A stretch of DNA of 64,000 nucleotides, taken from contig NZ_KQ948742.1 of assembly GCF_001514195.1 (NCBI RefSeq), forward strand, positions 124,001 to 188,000, written 5' to 3'. Below, piece by piece: positions 63,469-64,000 of the stretch (position 1 is its first letter; each line of letters begins with the position of its first letter). Source of the stretch: Streptomyces griseorubiginosus. GTDB lineage: Bacteria; Actinomycetota; Actinomycetes; Streptomycetales; Streptomycetaceae. A model generated the notes under the pieces. The model was not told where the DNA came from, made no database searches, and saw only the letters and a program-made list of their open reading frames with translations. Made by a program: the position numbers and the translations under genes.

Positions 63469-64000
63469 GTGGCGGAACGGAGCACGGCTGCCGTCGACGT
63501 GGCAGACACCAGCGGTGATCAACCGCTGACCGCCAAGGCGGACCAGTCCACGGCCGACGGCGTGGCCAAGAACCGGGAGCGGGACACGGAAGACGTCGAG
63601 GCACAGGGGAGTGGCGGGACCGAGAGTCCTGGCAAGGCGTCACCGCCGGAGCTGCACAGCGGTCACAAACTGGCCAGACGCTACCGTCTCGAGGAGTGCG
63701 TCACCCGTCTGGACGGGTTCAGCAGCTGGCGTGCCGTCGACGAGAAACTCCGTCGGGCCGTGGGCGTGCACATCCTGCCCGCGGACCATGCGCGGGCGCG
63801 TTCCGTCCTTGCCGCGGCCCGTTCCTCCGCGCTCCTCGGCGACCCGCGGTTCGTCCAGGTCCTGGACGCCGTCGAGGAGAACGACCTCGTCTACGTCGTC
63901 CACGAGTGGCTGCCCGACGCGACCGAGCTGACCACGCTCCTCGCCTCCGGCCCGCTGGAGCCGTACGACTGCTACCAGATGGTCAGTCAGGTGGCCTCCG
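63469..64000 (+). CDS. Protein-kinase-like protein, N-terminal part (cut by window edge)
   Basis: The first ~177 codons are visible. After a ~65-residue polar N-tail comes a kinase N-lobe: LARRYRLEECVTRLDGFSSWRAVDE, AVGVHILP, VLDAVEENDLVYVVHEWL. The Gly-rich loop is absent (RLDGFSSW), and where VAIK should hold the ATP-binding Lys the sequence is VGVH, so it is probably a pseudokinase. GTG 63469 follows GGGAGG. In this place in Streptomyces the gene sits next to murJ and is the likely equivalent of the MviN pseudokinase domain of mycobacteria. Confidence 0.85.
   Translation, partial: MAERSTAAVDVADTSGDQPLTAKADQSTADGVAKNRERDTEDVEAQGSGGTESPGKASPPELHSGHKLARRYRLEECVTRLDGFSSWRAVDEKLRRAVGVHILPADHARARSVLAAARSSALLGDPRFVQVLDAVEENDLVYVVHEWLPDATELTTLLASGPLEPYDCYQMVSQVAS

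Overview
The window is a high-GC chromosomal segment of a Streptomyces. The evidence is the extreme third-position GC, the frequent GTG starts and a set of genus markers: ssgA with ssgR, femX, the S6-ssb-S18-L9 operon, and two genes carrying the rare TTA codon. It also holds eleven copies or one-mismatch variants of the 14-bp palindrome GTTTCACGTGAAAC, the parS (ParB-binding) site of Streptomyces. The gene order matches the core arm beside oriC in S. coelicolor, running from about SCO3956 at the left to SCO3893 at the right (recalled synteny, not searched). oriC, dnaA and parAB should then lie roughly 15-20 kb beyond the right end. I see no phage, IS element, CRISPR, tRNA or rRNA.

Layout. 0-6 kb: end of a two-gene ABC exporter (minus strand), then a tightly overlapping plus-strand operon of an M24-peptidase-like protein, an alpha/beta-hydrolase:SDR fusion, a PF10118-type metal-dependent hydrolase and a MerR regulator preceded by an in-frame 21-nt repeat. 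6-10 kb: kptA, a small unknown protein, an LLM oxidoreductase, a HAD phosphatase and a secreted M23 coiled-coil protein. 10-16.5 kb: cydCD-cydB-cydA (cytochrome bd oxidase) behind a Rex operator. 16.6-22.5 kb: hisC, a LacI regulator, a metallophosphoesterase, a membrane protein and a DUF4240 protein. 22.5-28.5 kb: thiC under a TPP riboswitch, a YibE/F membrane protein, and the sporulation genes ssgR-ssgA. 28.7-40 kb: small membrane and cupin proteins, ptpA plus a Cys/Met PLP enzyme, LysR, NUDIX, a flavohemoprotein-like protein, HAD, GNATs, MFS, a beta-lactamase-fold hydrolase and a RibD-like reductase. 40-46 kb: dnaB, a MATE exporter, rplI-rpsR-ssb-rpsF. 46-64 kb: envelope genes, namely femX, an alanine-racemase-like protein, a GT87 mannosyltransferase-like protein, a class A PBP, PadR-ino1, MFS, the CCA-adding enzyme, a DUF6049 protein, murJ and the start of a pseudokinase-like protein.

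How it fits together. Most of the window is housekeeping: replication (dnaB, ssb), translation (S6, S18, L9, CCA enzyme), respiration (cyd), cofactors and amino acids (thiC, hisC), and peptidoglycan or septation (PBP, femX, murJ, ssgA). Over this lies a chromosome-organisation layer of ParB sites and DnaA-box clusters. The most unusual parts of that layer are parS sequences placed inside other functional elements: the variable arm of the TPP riboswitch, two terminator-like palindromes, and the start region of cydCD. DnaA boxes also cluster in the dnaB-MATE intergenic region, with one box between the -35 and -10 of an apparently leaderless promoter. I found no clearly new multi-gene system. The best candidates for new biology are these overlapping elements, the femX/Alr-like pair, the split MurJ/pseudokinase arrangement and the hydrolase-SDR operon.
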